Part shown: positions 8,384 through 16,990 of the stretch, one piece after another | How positions within the stretch are numbered: position 1 is the stretch's first letter | Layout: each line of letters begins with the position of its first letter | Position numbers and translations under genes: made by a program | The notes under the pieces: generated by a model | What the model was told of the DNA's origin: nothing | Seen by the model: the letters and a program-made list of their open reading frames with translations, nothing else | The model's database searches: none | Assembly (NCBI GenBank): GCA_963751355.1 | Contig: CAVVVS010000077.1 | Coordinates: 1-64,000 of the forward strand | Length of the DNA stretch: 64,000 nt | Reading direction: 5' to 3' | From: CAVVVS01 sp963751355 | GTDB taxonomy: Bacteria; Bacteroidota; Ignavibacteria; Ignavibacteriales; Ignavibacteriaceae

Positions 8384-8881
8384 TTATTGAAAGAAATATC
8401 TTATACCCAGACCGGCATCAAGCCCTAACCCTGTAAGCGGAGTAAGCTGAAATACCGGCACTAACTCGACGAATACATCTATCGGTGTTGAATGCGGAAA
8501 CCATGCTATGCCAAAAACACCTCTTATACCTATTGAAGCATCATAACCTCCGCCGCTGTTAAACCTTCCGCCTATTCCATAATAGAGAGGAAATCTTTCT
8601 GTTGCATTTATGGCATCGAATGAGTGCCAGAGATAATCCATGTGAAAATGGACTCGGTTTTGCCTATCGTAGTGACCTTCGTAATGGATACGATCTCCAC
8701 CAACGGACAAGCCAAGCCCGAAATCAAATGCATTTATCTTTGATGTCCAGAGTTTTGCACTCAACCCTGTCGGTTCTCCTAAAATAAGACCAAGCCCAAA
8801 TCCGTGATCCTGCGCCGCACTTGGTTTCGCAAATACAGCCATTATAACCAATACCATACAAAAAATAAGATTCTTATTCAT
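8384..8881 (-). CDS. Small outer-membrane beta-barrel protein (DUF3996/BAPKO_0422-like)
   Basis: The 165-residue protein begins with a signal peptide ending PSAAQD. It then shows alternating amphipathic strands rich in Gly and aromatic residues (GFGLGLILGEPTGLSAKLW, FDFGLGLSVGG, GLGIRYFFQ) and a terminal aromatic residue suited to BAM recognition. The GEPTG.S.K pattern recalls the BAPKO_0422/DUF3996 barrel family. It is the first gene of an operon with the TSP3/OmpA protein and has the shared motif 150 bp upstream. Its function is unknown beyond an outer-membrane location. Confidence 0.75.
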   Translation of the reverse strand: MNKNLIFCMVLVIMAVFAKPSAAQDHGFGLGLILGEPTGLSAKLWTSKINAFDFGLGLSVGGDRIHYEGHYDRQNRVHFHMDYLWHSFDAINATERFPLYYGIGGRFNSGGGYDASIGIRGVFGIAWFPHSTPIDVFVELVPVFQLTPLTGLGLDAGLGIRYFFQ

Positions 8882-9030
8882 TAGTAAAATCCCTTTTATT
8901 AATTTCTATTTATTCCTATGTTGATTTGAGCATTCCTAAATCACTATGTCGTTTTCCAATAATGATTTTGCCAGCAATACAATCACTTTTTTCGTTCACA
9001 TAATAAGCTACATGAAGAAGCAAGGTAAAT

Positions 9031-9073
9031 CAATCGGTCAAAAGGATGAAAAAGTAGTTAATCCTATAGATCT
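9031..9073 (-). promoter_or_regulatory. Shared stress-regulon motif, copy 4
   Basis: The + strand reads TCAATCGGTCAAAAGGATGA then AAAAGTAGTTAATCCTATAG. It is 150 bp upstream of the 8384-8881 start. The second half-site is weaker than in other copies. Confidence 0.7.
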
Positions 9074-9187
9074 ATAACTACTTGTCTTTAACGAAAAAAT
9101 TTTGTGCCTTATGTATCCCTTTCTGTGGAAAAAATATTTAATAAAAGATTGATGGACGAGACTTCGCCCATGCGACAATGTCGCACC

Positions 9188-9233
9188 ATGAATGCATGCG
9201 GTTTTACGCAATCATGATCCAAGAATATTTTGA
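9188..9233 (-). repeat. 46-bp dispersed repeat, copy 1
   Basis: It shares ATGAATGCATGCGG and CAAGAATATTTTGA ends with the copy at 10460-10505 (8 mismatches in 46). It lies about 57 bp after the stop of the 41-codon ORF. Confidence 0.55.
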
Positions 9234-9289
9234 ATCATAAAATAAAATAAGATTGATGGTATTATACATTGCGTAAAAGGCTGCGATAA

Positions 9290-9415
9290 TTATTGATTGA
9301 GGATCCCCTGGTCTTTTTTCCCATATTTCTTTTCTCTTTTAGCTTCCTTTTTTTCTTTCATGGTTTTTGCCGGTTCTTTTTTAGAACCCTTTTTAGTATC
9401 ATGACTTTTGCTCAT
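9290..9415 (-). CDS. 41-residue lysine-rich protein
   Basis: An ATG at 9415 opens a 41-codon frame ending TAA at 9290. The product begins MSKSHDTKKGSKKEPAKTMK and continues EKKEAKREKKYGKKDQG; about 40% is Lys or Arg, and it has no hydrophobic segment. GAGGT lies 7-8 nt upstream of the ATG. I recall similar small basic proteins being annotated as hypothetical in Bacteroidota. It follows the response-regulator gene by 106 bp on the same strand and may share its transcript. Nucleic-acid binding is a guess from charge alone. Confidence 0.65.
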   Translation of the reverse strand: MSKSHDTKKGSKKEPAKTMKEKKEAKREKKYGKKDQGILNQ

Positions 9416-9521
9416 TTTATTACCTCATTTGATGAATTATTAAATACACTTACCTGAACAGGAAATTAAACAACTCCGCAGATCCATTTCATAAATCGAC
9501 CATTAAGTTCACTTAAAATTT

Positions 9522-10208
9522 TCAATCTGCTATTGAAATATCTTTAGCAATCTTTTTCAGAGTTTCGTTTGAGTAAGAATAGTTTGCAACTTCCAAACGT
9601 GTATGCAATAGAAGCTTTTCCATTATATTATGAATATGGCTCTTAACCGTAAAAGTTGAAATGGACAGAGTTTGTGCAATCTCTTTGTTACTTAGTCCAT
9701 TGCCTATTAATCCGATAATCTCCCGCTCCCGTTTCGTCATACGAGTAGCTTCTTTCAACTTAACTCTACCGCCTTTAAGTGCATGCTCAACTATTTTTGA
9801 AAATAGCGATTCGGAAAAATTATTCGGAAGTACACTTTTACCTTCGGAAACTTCATGTATTGTGATAAGAAATTCATCGGGTGATGCATCTTTTAAAATA
9901 AAACCGGATGCACCGGCTTTGACAAATTGATTTATATCTTTCTGCACGGGTGCAAGATCCATCACAATTACCTTTGCATAGGGAAAATCCTTTTTTACGA
10001 CTTCTATCACGGTAAAACTATTTTGGTTGCGTAATCCCAAATCCAGAAGAATAATATCCGGCATTAATTTCTGTATTTTTAGAATGGTGTCCGCACTATT
10101 TCCGGATAACGAAATTACTTTTATATCTTTCTGCTTTTTAAGCATCGCAATAATTCCGTCGCGGAGCAGCCGGTTATCTTCGATTAAAAGCAATTTAATT
10201 TTTTTCAT
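9522..10208 (-). CDS. NarL/FixJ-family response regulator
   Basis: The 228-residue regulator has a receiver domain (about 1-120) with acidic pocket Glu10/Asp11, phosphoacceptor Asp56 (IILLDLGL) and Lys106 (FILKDA). A LuxR-type HTH (about 150-215, TKREREIIGLIGNGLSNKEI) follows. The conserved Thr/Ser of the receiver switch is replaced: VIVMDLAP puts Asp84 there, as also in the paralogue at 17024-17734. A shared regional motif lies only 30 bp upstream of its start, so it may control itself and be the motif's reader; that is inference. No histidine kinase is in the window. Confidence 0.9.
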   Translation of the reverse strand: MKKIKLLLIEDNRLLRDGIIAMLKKQKDIKVISLSGNSADTILKIQKLMPDIILLDLGLRNQNSFTVIEVVKKDFPYAKVIVMDLAPVQKDINQFVKAGASGFILKDASPDEFLITIHEVSEGKSVLPNNFSESLFSKIVEHALKGGRVKLKEATRMTKREREIIGLIGNGLSNKEIAQTLSISTFTVKSHIHNIMEKLLLHTRLEVANYSYSNETLKKIAKDISIAD

Positions 10209-10237
10209 AAAAAAAATCTATAGAATGATATACAAAA

Positions 10238-10281
10238 TTTCAATCGGGCAATAGAATGAAAAAGGATCTAGCTCTTTTGGA
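10238..10281 (-). promoter_or_regulatory. Shared stress-regulon motif, copy 5
   Basis: The + strand reads TTTCAATCGGGCAATAGAAT then GAAAAAGGATCTAGCTCTTT. It lies 30 bp from the response-regulator start. In the gene direction TTGCCC, then 15 nt, then TATCAT follows the motif and could serve as a core promoter. Confidence 0.7.
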
Positions 10282-10459
10282 CGAATAAATAATCAATCCC
10301 TAGTCACAATTTTGTTTATTCGCCAATTTTAAATGAATGAAACACTTTCCGAATTTATTTTAAGATTTAAGTAATTAGAACAAAAACGGACTAACCCGGG
10401 AGAGGCGGAAAGCCGTTTAATCAATCTCAGCGAGGCGCAGCCAATGGCAAAATAAAAGA

Positions 10460-10505
10460 ATGAATGCATGCGGCTTCATGCAGTCAAATTTCAAGAATAT
10501 TTTGA
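10460..10505 (-). repeat. 46-bp dispersed repeat, copy 2
   Basis: It matches the copy at 9188-9233 at 38 of 46 positions. On the minus strand it can form TGCATG-AAGCCG-CATGCA. It lies 72 bp after the SPFH gene stop, as copy 1 lies after the small ORF. Confidence 0.55.
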
Positions 10506-10577
10506 CAAAAAAACAATAATATGATTGCAGTTACTTTTTTATAAAATCTTTATTAAAAAAGATTTGAAAACCGCATT

Positions 10578-11480
10578 TCATTTGGTATCCAAAATAATAG
10601 GCAGCCCGTCTTTCCCGCTCCCAATAATTATAACCTTCGCATTGTTTGACTCCGCAATTTTCAAGGTTGCTTCAATCCCTTTCCAGCGAAGTAATTGTTC
10701 GCTGATGCCTGCAGCAACAATCGTCTGAAAATCGGCAATACCCTTTGCTTCAATTCGTTTCCGGTCAGCCTCTTGTTTTTCTTTAGTGAGGATGAATTCC
10801 ATCCTTTGGCTTTCCTGATCAGCTCGTTGCTTTTGCTCAATTGCCTCAGTTAGTTGTACCGGCAAAGCCACATTCCGTATGGGTGTATTCTCAATAGTAA
10901 CGCCCCGGGGAGCAACAGTTTTAGCCAGTTCTTCCTGAATAGCCGAGCCGAGCTGTTCCCTTTCGGTTGAATACAAAGCACTTGCCTGGAAACTTGCTGT
11001 TACTGAGCGGCTGATGGAACGAAACTGGGGAATGAGAATGATGGTTTCATAATCACCCCCGGCAACCGTTTTATAGACGCGAGCTGCGGAATCCGGGTTG
11101 AGCCTGTAAAGCGCACTTACTTCCAAACCGATTGTGAGACCTTCACGGGAAAGAACCTGCATAGTTTCTTTATGTTCTTTAGTCTGGATTGAATATTTTA
11201 TTACTCTTGCAAGCGGATTAACGATATTGATTCCCGAAGGTAGGGGCTTATCCGATACAATACCAAAAAAATCTACAACACCGACATGACCGGCGGGAAC
11301 CTGTGTGAAACACTGAAGCAACGCAATAATTCCGAAAAAACCCGCAACAAAAATGCTAACTTTACCAGCCGTATGAAATGCTATATTGTTTTGATTTATT
11401 TTCTTTTTTGTACCCATCCATACTAATATGGCAATTACGGCAATTAACAGTGATAAAATAAATATCATTCTAACCCCCAT
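10578..11480 (-). CDS. SPFH/prohibitin-family membrane protein
   Basis: The 300-residue protein has an N-terminal membrane helix (about 4-21), a second hydrophobic stretch (about 42-60) and an SPFH/prohibitin domain (about 62-250). Recognisable pieces are VPAGHVGVVDFFG, REGLTIGLEVSALYRL and RGVTIENTPIRNVALPVQL. A coiled-coil region (IEQKQRADQESQRMEF) follows, typical of stomatin/prohibitin oligomers that form membrane rings and guard proteases. A partner protease is not seen nearby. The shared motif sits 58 bp upstream of the start, placing it in the stress regulon. Confidence 0.88.
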   Translation of the reverse strand: MGVRMIFILSLLIAVIAILVWMGTKKKINQNNIAFHTAGKVSIFVAGFFGIIALLQCFTQVPAGHVGVVDFFGIVSDKPLPSGINIVNPLARVIKYSIQTKEHKETMQVLSREGLTIGLEVSALYRLNPDSAARVYKTVAGGDYETIILIPQFRSISRSVTASFQASALYSTEREQLGSAIQEELAKTVAPRGVTIENTPIRNVALPVQLTEAIEQKQRADQESQRMEFILTKEKQEADRKRIEAKGIADFQTIVAAGISEQLLRWKGIEATLKIAESNNAKVIIIGSGKDGLPIILDTK

Positions 11481-11537
11481 TTAAAATTAATGTGCATTAT
11501 TAATTGCAATTTAAGATGCAACTAATTGGAATTGGTA

Positions 11538-11581
11538 ATCAATCTATCAAAAGGATGAAAAATGGTCTAATGCTCAATTGG
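11538..11581 (-). promoter_or_regulatory. Shared stress-regulon motif, copy 6
   Basis: The + strand reads ATCAATCTATCAAAAGGATG then AAAAATGGTCTAATGCTCAA. It is 58 bp upstream of the SPFH gene; the downstream half-site is degenerate. Confidence 0.65.
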
Positions 11582-11615
11582 AATAAAAAAACGATGCTTC
11601 CTATCTCGAGATTAT

Positions 11616-11765
11616 TAGCTTTTCTGCAAAATAGTTTATTTATCATCTCGAAGAACTCATCGACTGAGATCTGCGCGCCTATGATGCAAATTTTTTAGAA
11701 TTGTGAAATTTCTCCCTTCGATAGAAATGACAATTAAGTAAAATATTTATTTCGCATAGATTCTA
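11616..11765. mobile_element. 150-bp MITE-like element, copy 2 (inverted)
   Basis: Read on the minus strand, it aligns over its whole 150 bp with 6211-6360: ends TAGAATCTATGCGAAATA and TATTTTGCAGAAAAGCTA, interior GTCATTTC...CGAAGGGAGAAAT, and a shared AAATAAACTATT. The ends are more diverged than in copy 1. It begins 11 bp past the stop of the 11776-13257 gene and has no coding capacity. Confidence 0.6.
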
Positions 11766-11775
11766 GTATAAATAT

Positions 11776-13257
11776 TTAATTAATGTTGTTTGAAACCTTC
11801 CGGAAATGATAACCATAGATAGAGAACATAATAGCGAGTGAAAAGAGTTTAGGCTTTATGAATAAAGACCAGAAGAAGAGTTTCCAGTAATAAAGTCTTT
11901 CCTTTCCGACGATACCTAATTTTAAAATTGATTTCATTAACGCTTGTATATAACTAGAATTTATATGGAATATTTTCTTTTTCTTAGGGTCAAAGTCTTT
12001 TAGAAAACTAGTAACGCGTTCATAATAATATTTGGGTGAATATATAGTATCCAGTATTTTTTTGTACCCTTCCATCAATAGTTCCGAGTTCATTTTTGGA
12101 ATAAAATTAATGGAAAAATCAGTATTGTTGCCTGTAAAATCGTTAAGCAGTCTTCCTTCCTTCTCCAATCGTTTATGAAGCTTGGTCCCTGCCGGGGCAT
12201 TTAACAGTCCTACCATTGCGGTAACTATTCCGCTTTTCTGAATAAATGCTGTAAGCTTTTCAAATATCGAAGCCGGATCATTGTCAAACCCAACAATAAA
12301 TCCTCCCTGAACTTCCAATCCGAATTGCTGAATCTTCTTTATGCTTAAGAGTAAATCGCGATTTCTGTTTTGTGTTTTGTTACATTCAAGTAAACTTTCT
12401 TCATTAGGTGATTCGATTCCGATGAATACAGCTTCAAACCCGGCTTTAACCATCAGCCGCATAAGCTCTTCATCATCGGCAAGATTAATTGAAGCCTCGG
12501 TGTTCAAGTAAAAAGGACTTTTCCTTTTTTCCATCCATTCTGCAATTGCCGGTAGAATTTCCTTTTTCAGCTTCGATTTATTCCCGATAAAATTATCATC
12601 TACAAAAAAGACAGGACCTTTCCACCCGCTAAAATACAATTGATCCAACTCGGCGATGACCTGCTCTTTGGTTTTGGTTCGTGGTTTTCTTCCGTAAAGA
12701 ACGGTTATATCGCAAAAATCACAGTCATAGGGACAGCCTCTTGAGTATTGAATATTCATTGACGAATAATCATTCATTGAAATTAGATCCCAGCTGGGCA
12801 GCGGGGTAGCGGCAATATCAGCCCATTGATCCGTAGTATAAATATGTTCCGGCTTTCCGGCATTCAAATCATTAATAAATTGTGGGAGAGTTATTTCGGC
12901 TTCTTTTAGTACCAAATAATCAACATTATCATAGTTTTCACTGAGGCTGGTAAAATGCGGTCCGCCTGCTACAATTTTTGTATTTAGTTCATTACATCTT
13001 CGTATCACCTCATTTGCCGATTGACTTTGAACGGACATGGCACTGATAAAAACATAATCAGCCCATAAGATATCATCATCTTTCAGTTCGGTTGTATTTA
13101 AATCAATAAGCTTTTTGTTAAAACCGGAAGGCAGTATAGATGCAATTGTTAATAATCCCAACGGCGGAAAACTTGCTTTTTTTGAAACAAATTTGAGCGC
13201 ATGTTTAAAGCTCCAAAAGGTGTCGGGGTAAACAGGGTATACTAAAAGGATATTCAT
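11776..13257 (-). CDS. B12-binding radical SAM protein with DUF4070
   Basis: The 493-residue enzyme has an N-terminal cobalamin-binding-type domain (about 1-150, MNILLVYPVYPDTFWSFKHA opening), a radical SAM core with the cluster motif CPYDCDFC (about 174-181), and a C-terminal DUF4070 region with a hydrophobic end. This architecture belongs to cobalamin-dependent radical SAM enzymes, many of which are methylases or act on lipids, such as those of hopanoid pathways. The reaction here cannot be named. It is 33 bp downstream of another B12-type radical SAM gene, and the pair lies behind motif copy 7, so both may modify a lipid or cofactor under stress. Confidence 0.85.
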   Translation of the reverse strand: MNILLVYPVYPDTFWSFKHALKFVSKKASFPPLGLLTIASILPSGFNKKLIDLNTTELKDDDILWADYVFISAMSVQSQSANEVIRRCNELNTKIVAGGPHFTSLSENYDNVDYLVLKEAEITLPQFINDLNAGKPEHIYTTDQWADIAATPLPSWDLISMNDYSSMNIQYSRGCPYDCDFCDITVLYGRKPRTKTKEQVIAELDQLYFSGWKGPVFFVDDNFIGNKSKLKKEILPAIAEWMEKRKSPFYLNTEASINLADDEELMRLMVKAGFEAVFIGIESPNEESLLECNKTQNRNRDLLLSIKKIQQFGLEVQGGFIVGFDNDPASIFEKLTAFIQKSGIVTAMVGLLNAPAGTKLHKRLEKEGRLLNDFTGNNTDFSINFIPKMNSELLMEGYKKILDTIYSPKYYYERVTSFLKDFDPKKKKIFHINSSYIQALMKSILKLGIVGKERLYYWKLFFWSLFIKPKLFSLAIMFSIYGYHFRKVSNNIN

Positions 13258-13290
13258 TAATTAACTCTTTAAGTCGTTATAAATATTTTC

Positions 13291-14835
13291 CTAAACAGCA
13301 ATTCGTTCGGCTATTGTTTTTAGATAAGCATTCTGATCATGGAATATTGCCCCTTCAGGAAGCCAATCCCACAGCGGTCCCAGTTCATTTTGAATAATGT
13401 CTTTATAGAATTGAGGAAGTTCGGTCGTTTGCTGTTCAAAATAGTCCCGGAATTTTGTATCTGAATTAAGCTGTGAAAGTATTTTTTTATTATATGCAAC
13501 TCTGCCGAAACCTTCCTCGGATATTGCGCGCACAACATTCATCCATCTAGGAATGAATGCTTTTGTTGCAATCAACCGTTTCATAATTGCGGCCCATGAA
13601 AAAGTATGTTCACCTAAGCTGATAGTATGAGCATAAAACTCCTGCCACGAATAATTTTTCGGTTTCACATTCATAGCATGATTATTATCCAGGAAATGAA
13701 ACGGGAACGGAAGTACCCGGTTTGATTCTTGATACTCGAGGTTTAGCGGCGCTGCCCTTCCGAATGCGGATAATAATGAATAGCCGGGAAATGCCCCGGG
13801 GGTCATATCTACGAATTTTTTAGTAAGTTCAAACGGCTCTTCGCCTTTGTCGGCGTCGAGTCCCAAAACAAAATTAGTTTGAACATACGGAATATATCGT
13901 AAGATCATGTTAACCTGTTCCGCGATCTGTTTAACCTTATCCATCCCGGTCGTACTTCCCGTTTTTGATTTGTTCCCGAGATCATACCACGATTCAATGC
14001 CCGGCAGCATGGCGCCGAACCCATTTCGTTTAAGCCGTTTTACATGAGGTTCGGACAGCAAGGATAAACTACTTTCTGCGATAAAATCTATGCTATTCAT
14101 GGGTACAACCTCCTCTATTGCATCCATGTATTCGTTAAACCGGATTCCAAAGTTCGGGTCATGCCATCCTACAAGAGGGCGTTTGAACTTTGTAAGCAGA
14201 AACGATAAGTCTTCCTTCAAAACATCAAAGTCAAGCGGCTGATACGCTACAGTTGAGTCAATACAGAAACTGCAGGTGTAAGGGCATCCTAAACTGCCGA
14301 GCATAGGGACCATTTTTATTAGCGGAGCCTTTTTGAGTGTCGGTTCAATAAATTTCCATCTCTCCTTAACCCCGGGAATTGATAAAGGGTGGTTTTGAGC
14401 CGTAAGATGCAGACCCGTGGGTCGGTGGGGTGAACAATCGTGCAAAATTTCATGAATAATATTTTTATCCGTAAACCCTGCAACATAATCGAAATATTTT
14501 ACCGAATCCTCCGGGTAGCAGCGTGCATGAGGTCCTCCCAACACAGTAACCGCACCGTGAGACCGAAGGAGATTACTTAAAGCATAAGCTGTTTGTGCTG
14601 CTTCGGTAAACGCACATATAAAAATTAAATCGGCATTCTGCGGCAGTTCTTTTATTAGATCCTCTTTGCCTGTATAACAAATATAGGTGACGTTATGACC
14701 CTCTTCTTCACACCACACTCCTACAACTTGCGGCATTATACTTGCAAAGTTCGCATTCATTATGCGCGCAAATAATTTTTTGTTAGGCTTTTTTGAAACA
14801 AGGTCTATTATTCCTACCTGAAGTTTGCGACTCAT
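13291..14835 (-). CDS. B12-binding radical SAM protein
   Basis: The 514-residue protein has an N-terminal Rossmann-like, B12-binding-type domain (about 1-150, with VLGGPHARCYPED) and a radical SAM domain with the CxxxCxxC motif CPYTCSFC (about 184-191). A long C-terminal segment with no obvious known domain follows. The substrate is unknown. It is the first gene of an operon with the 11776-13257 paralogue, which it resembles only in general plan. The shared motif lies 256 bp upstream of its ATG. Confidence 0.83.
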   Translation of the reverse strand: MSRKLQVGIIDLVSKKPNKKLFARIMNANFASIMPQVVGVWCEEEGHNVTYICYTGKEDLIKELPQNADLIFICAFTEAAQTAYALSNLLRSHGAVTVLGGPHARCYPEDSVKYFDYVAGFTDKNIIHEILHDCSPHRPTGLHLTAQNHPLSIPGVKERWKFIEPTLKKAPLIKMVPMLGSLGCPYTCSFCIDSTVAYQPLDFDVLKEDLSFLLTKFKRPLVGWHDPNFGIRFNEYMDAIEEVVPMNSIDFIAESSLSLLSEPHVKRLKRNGFGAMLPGIESWYDLGNKSKTGSTTGMDKVKQIAEQVNMILRYIPYVQTNFVLGLDADKGEEPFELTKKFVDMTPGAFPGYSLLSAFGRAAPLNLEYQESNRVLPFPFHFLDNNHAMNVKPKNYSWQEFYAHTISLGEHTFSWAAIMKRLIATKAFIPRWMNVVRAISEEGFGRVAYNKKILSQLNSDTKFRDYFEQQTTELPQFYKDIIQNELGPLWDWLPEGAIFHDQNAYLKTIAERIAV

Positions 14836-15472
14836 GTAAAACCCTATTTTTACTCATCTATATATTAACGACTTTTACACCAAGTGTTATAAATTACTTT
14901 TTGTAATCCTGAATATTGCCGAAGGTATGCCCATGGGTAATCAAAATCACTTTTCATGAGTACAAGATTCAACAAGATTTTTGCAAAACATTGGTTATCA
15001 ATATAGATTATTTGAACGGATATTGTCCGTTGAACTATGCTGCTGTTATCAGTCAGCTTTAATTGTCAATAAGATATAAAAATCTCATTCGATATAAATG
15101 GTTCAAACGGATGAAAAAGGGATTAATCCTAAAGGATGATAATTTTTGCTGCACCATTTTCCAAATCCTTTGTATAGATTGGTTTGATTATTGCGATAAT
15201 AGCGCCATATGTTGTACCGAATTTAATATTTTTCGTTTAAAATTATTAATTTATAACTCGGTGAAACCGGAACTGAATGAAAGAATAGAGTTTTGTTTTT
15301 ATGCAATTTCTATTACAATTTAAGCAGGTATACGTCCATGCCGCCGCAGCTTTCTCGATATCAAAAAAATATCCAACATTTTTCTAAGAATTTCAGTATA
15401 AAGAAGTTAATTGCATTTTACCGCTCTGTCTGTTCCATGTTTTCTGTTAAATATGTTATTAGACCTTCTAGA
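14836..15472. other. Intergenic region with motif copy 7
   Basis: The 637 bp between minus-strand genes contain the motif at 15091-15138. Open frames here overlap AT-rich non-coding DNA and lack ribosome-binding sites, so I call no gene. Confidence 0.5.
15091..15138 (-). promoter_or_regulatory. Shared stress-regulon motif, copy 7
   Basis: The + strand reads ATAAATGGTTCAAACGGATG then AAAAAGGGATTAATCCTAAA. This copy shows the palindromic right half (AGGGATTAATCCT) clearly. It is 256 bp upstream of the radical SAM operon. Confidence 0.72.
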
Positions 15473-15835
15473 TTATTTTTTGTGATTCATTTTGTAGCCC
15501 GACATCTTCATTGGTTTTGTACTGTCACCCATCATGCTGAGGGCTTTTGGAGTCACATCGTTTATACTTGTTTTTTGATCTACCATACTCGAAACTATGG
15601 AATTCATCTCAGGATTATCCATTATTGATCTTCCGAGCTTAGTCATTTCTATTTTGTTGCCGGTTGTTTTATCCAACAACATTGCCATCATCATACTCCG
15701 CAATTCGGAATCTGACGATATTTTAGTCATCCATTCTTTAGTCTGAGCATTTATTTCTGTTTTGTCATTATTGCTTTTGACCTGTGCAATTAATGGTATA
15801 GACATTAATGCTAAGAATAATATTAAATATTTCAT
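15473..15835 (-). CDS. Secreted small protein, unknown function
   Basis: About 120 residues remain if translation starts at the second ATG (15835), which has AGGCAG 6 nt upstream and opens directly with a signal peptide (MKYLILFLALMSIPLIAQ). An ATG five codons earlier is possible. The mature part is polar, helical and Met-rich (ELRSMMMAMLLDKTTGNKIE) and matches no family I recognise. It lies 100 bp downstream of the CsbD-like gene on the same strand and probably shares its motif-bearing promoter. Confidence 0.6.
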   Translation of the reverse strand: MKYLILFLALMSIPLIAQVKSNNDKTEINAQTKEWMTKISSDSELRSMMMAMLLDKTTGNKIEMTKLGRSIMDNPEMNSIVSSMVDQKTSINDVTPKALSMMGDSTKPMKMSGYKMNHKK

Positions 15836-15950
15836 TTTTCTGCCTGTCATTTTTTATGGCTATATAAAATTCAAATTAATTTTGAGGGAATTTCGTAGGG
15901 ATCTGCATAAACTTTCAAATAATTATTTCCTGTTTATAATGAAGACGGAT

Positions 15951-16139
15951 CTATTCCAGTTTATCAATCATTGTAATAACTTCTGTTTTAGTTTTTGATA
16001 ATTTTTCCTGTAACTTCGTCAATAGGTCGCGTTCATCGCCGTTGTTTAATTTTAAATCGTCTGCCGTTATTGTTGGATATGCAAGTCTAATTTTTTCTTT
16101 AAGAGCAAGCCAATTCCCTTTATTATTTATCTGGTACAT
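15951..16139 (-). CDS. CsbD-like stress protein
   Basis: The 62-residue protein follows the CsbD pattern: NWLALKEKIRLAYPTITADD, then LKLNNGDERDLLTKLQEKLSKTK and a final helix. CsbD proteins are small, hydrophilic, and induced by general stress in several phyla; their biochemical role is unknown. AGAGG lies about 8 nt upstream of the ATG. The shared motif lies 62 bp upstream. This gene is one of the better arguments that the motif marks a stress regulon. Confidence 0.75.
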   Translation of the reverse strand: MYQINNKGNWLALKEKIRLAYPTITADDLKLNNGDERDLLTKLQEKLSKTKTEVITMIDKLE

Positions 16140-16200
16140 ATTAGAGCCTCTTTTTGGTTATTAAGTATTAATATATTACGGAGAAAGGGAAAGTAAGTAA

Positions 16201-16241
16201 ATAGGGCAAAGGGATGAAAAAGGGACTAATCCTTTTATTGG
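16201..16241 (-). promoter_or_regulatory. Shared stress-regulon motif, copy 8
   Basis: The + strand reads ATAGGG then CAAAGGGATGAAAAAGGGA and CTAATCCTTTTATTGG. It is the copy closest to consensus and lies 62 bp upstream of the CsbD-like gene. Confidence 0.78.
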
Positions 16242-16339
16242 ATGTGTCATGTTACGCAGCAATGTTTATAATATTATTCTATTATCTCGATAACATCGCA
16301 GCACAGAATAGTTGCCTGTGCCGCGAAACTAAATTATGC

Positions 16340-16361
16340 CGGTCATTACTCAACATGACCG
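16340..16361 (-). terminator. Hairpin after the 16380-16850 gene
   Basis: CGGTCAT and ATGACCG form a 7-bp stem with an 8-nt loop 19 bp after the stop codon. A second stem, GCACAG/CTGTGC (16301-16321), follows. No long T tract is present, so termination is tentative. Confidence 0.45.
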
Positions 16362-16379
16362 AGTAGATAAATATAATAG

Positions 16380-16850
16380 TTATTTCGATTGAATCTTTTT
16401 AGCCATTTTATCTTTTTCAAAAGATATTGCGATACAAACATTTCTTACGGATTCATTAGTTGAATTATTAGCCGCTTCATAAATTGCATGATCACCAATA
16501 TCTGAATGAAGTTCATCCAGTGCAATGGCTGCAGTTATGCGTAATTGGACACCTAATTTTTCATTTTTTACGATGTCCATCAAAGGTTTAACAAATGTAC
16601 TAAATGAGTTGTCGGGGAAAATCTGCTCAAGTTCCCAGAGTGTTTGCACTGATGATAATTTTACGTTTGTAGAACCATCCTGTAAATGTTGTAAAAGCAT
16701 TTTTTCTGTATTTTTCAAATTCTTCTTTAAAGTTTCAGAATTATGTTGTTCCGAAAAACGCGTTGGTCTATCCTGTGCAAAAGATAATGTACTCGCAAAG
16801 AAGAAAAGTAATGACATTGAAAGAACTAATGAGAATATGTGATTTTTCAT
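16380..16850 (-). CDS. Exported HEAT-repeat-like protein
   Basis: The 156-residue product has a signal peptide ending SFAQD (about 1-26). It continues with paired helices spaced like HEAT repeats (MLLQHLQDGSTNVKLSSVQT then VKPLMDIVKNEKLGVQLRIT), ending with NESVRNVCIAIS. HEAT repeats usually bind proteins. The partner and role are unknown. It is preceded at 141 bp by motif copy 9, which overlaps the end of the upstream regulator gene. Confidence 0.65.
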   Translation of the reverse strand: MKNHIFSLVLSMSLLFFFASTLSFAQDRPTRFSEQHNSETLKKNLKNTEKMLLQHLQDGSTNVKLSSVQTLWELEQIFPDNSFSTFVKPLMDIVKNEKLGVQLRITAAIALDELHSDIGDHAIYEAANNSTNESVRNVCIAISFEKDKMAKKIQSK

Positions 16851-16990
16851 TTTAGTAACCCCTTATGTTTATTAATAATTAATTTGTTTTATTAGCCGGT
16901 CTAATTTTTTTTACAGAGATATGCAAACTGGCTGCATACTTATGGTTTTTAATTTAGGTGATTAATGTTAATAATAATGGAAAGTAAATG

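Larger units (their letters stand above)
8882..9289. other. Intergenic region with motif copy 4 and a dispersed repeat
   Basis: The 408 bp hold the motif at 9031-9073, a small hairpin (TGCGAC/GTCGCA, 9171-9185) and one copy of a 46-bp dispersed repeat (9188-9233). No gene is visible before the small ORF at 9290. Confidence 0.55.
10209..10577. other. Intergenic region with motif copy 5 and dispersed repeat
   Basis: The 369 bp between the regulator and the SPFH gene contain the motif at 10238-10281 and a 46-bp repeat at 10460-10505. No ORF is supported. Confidence 0.5.
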
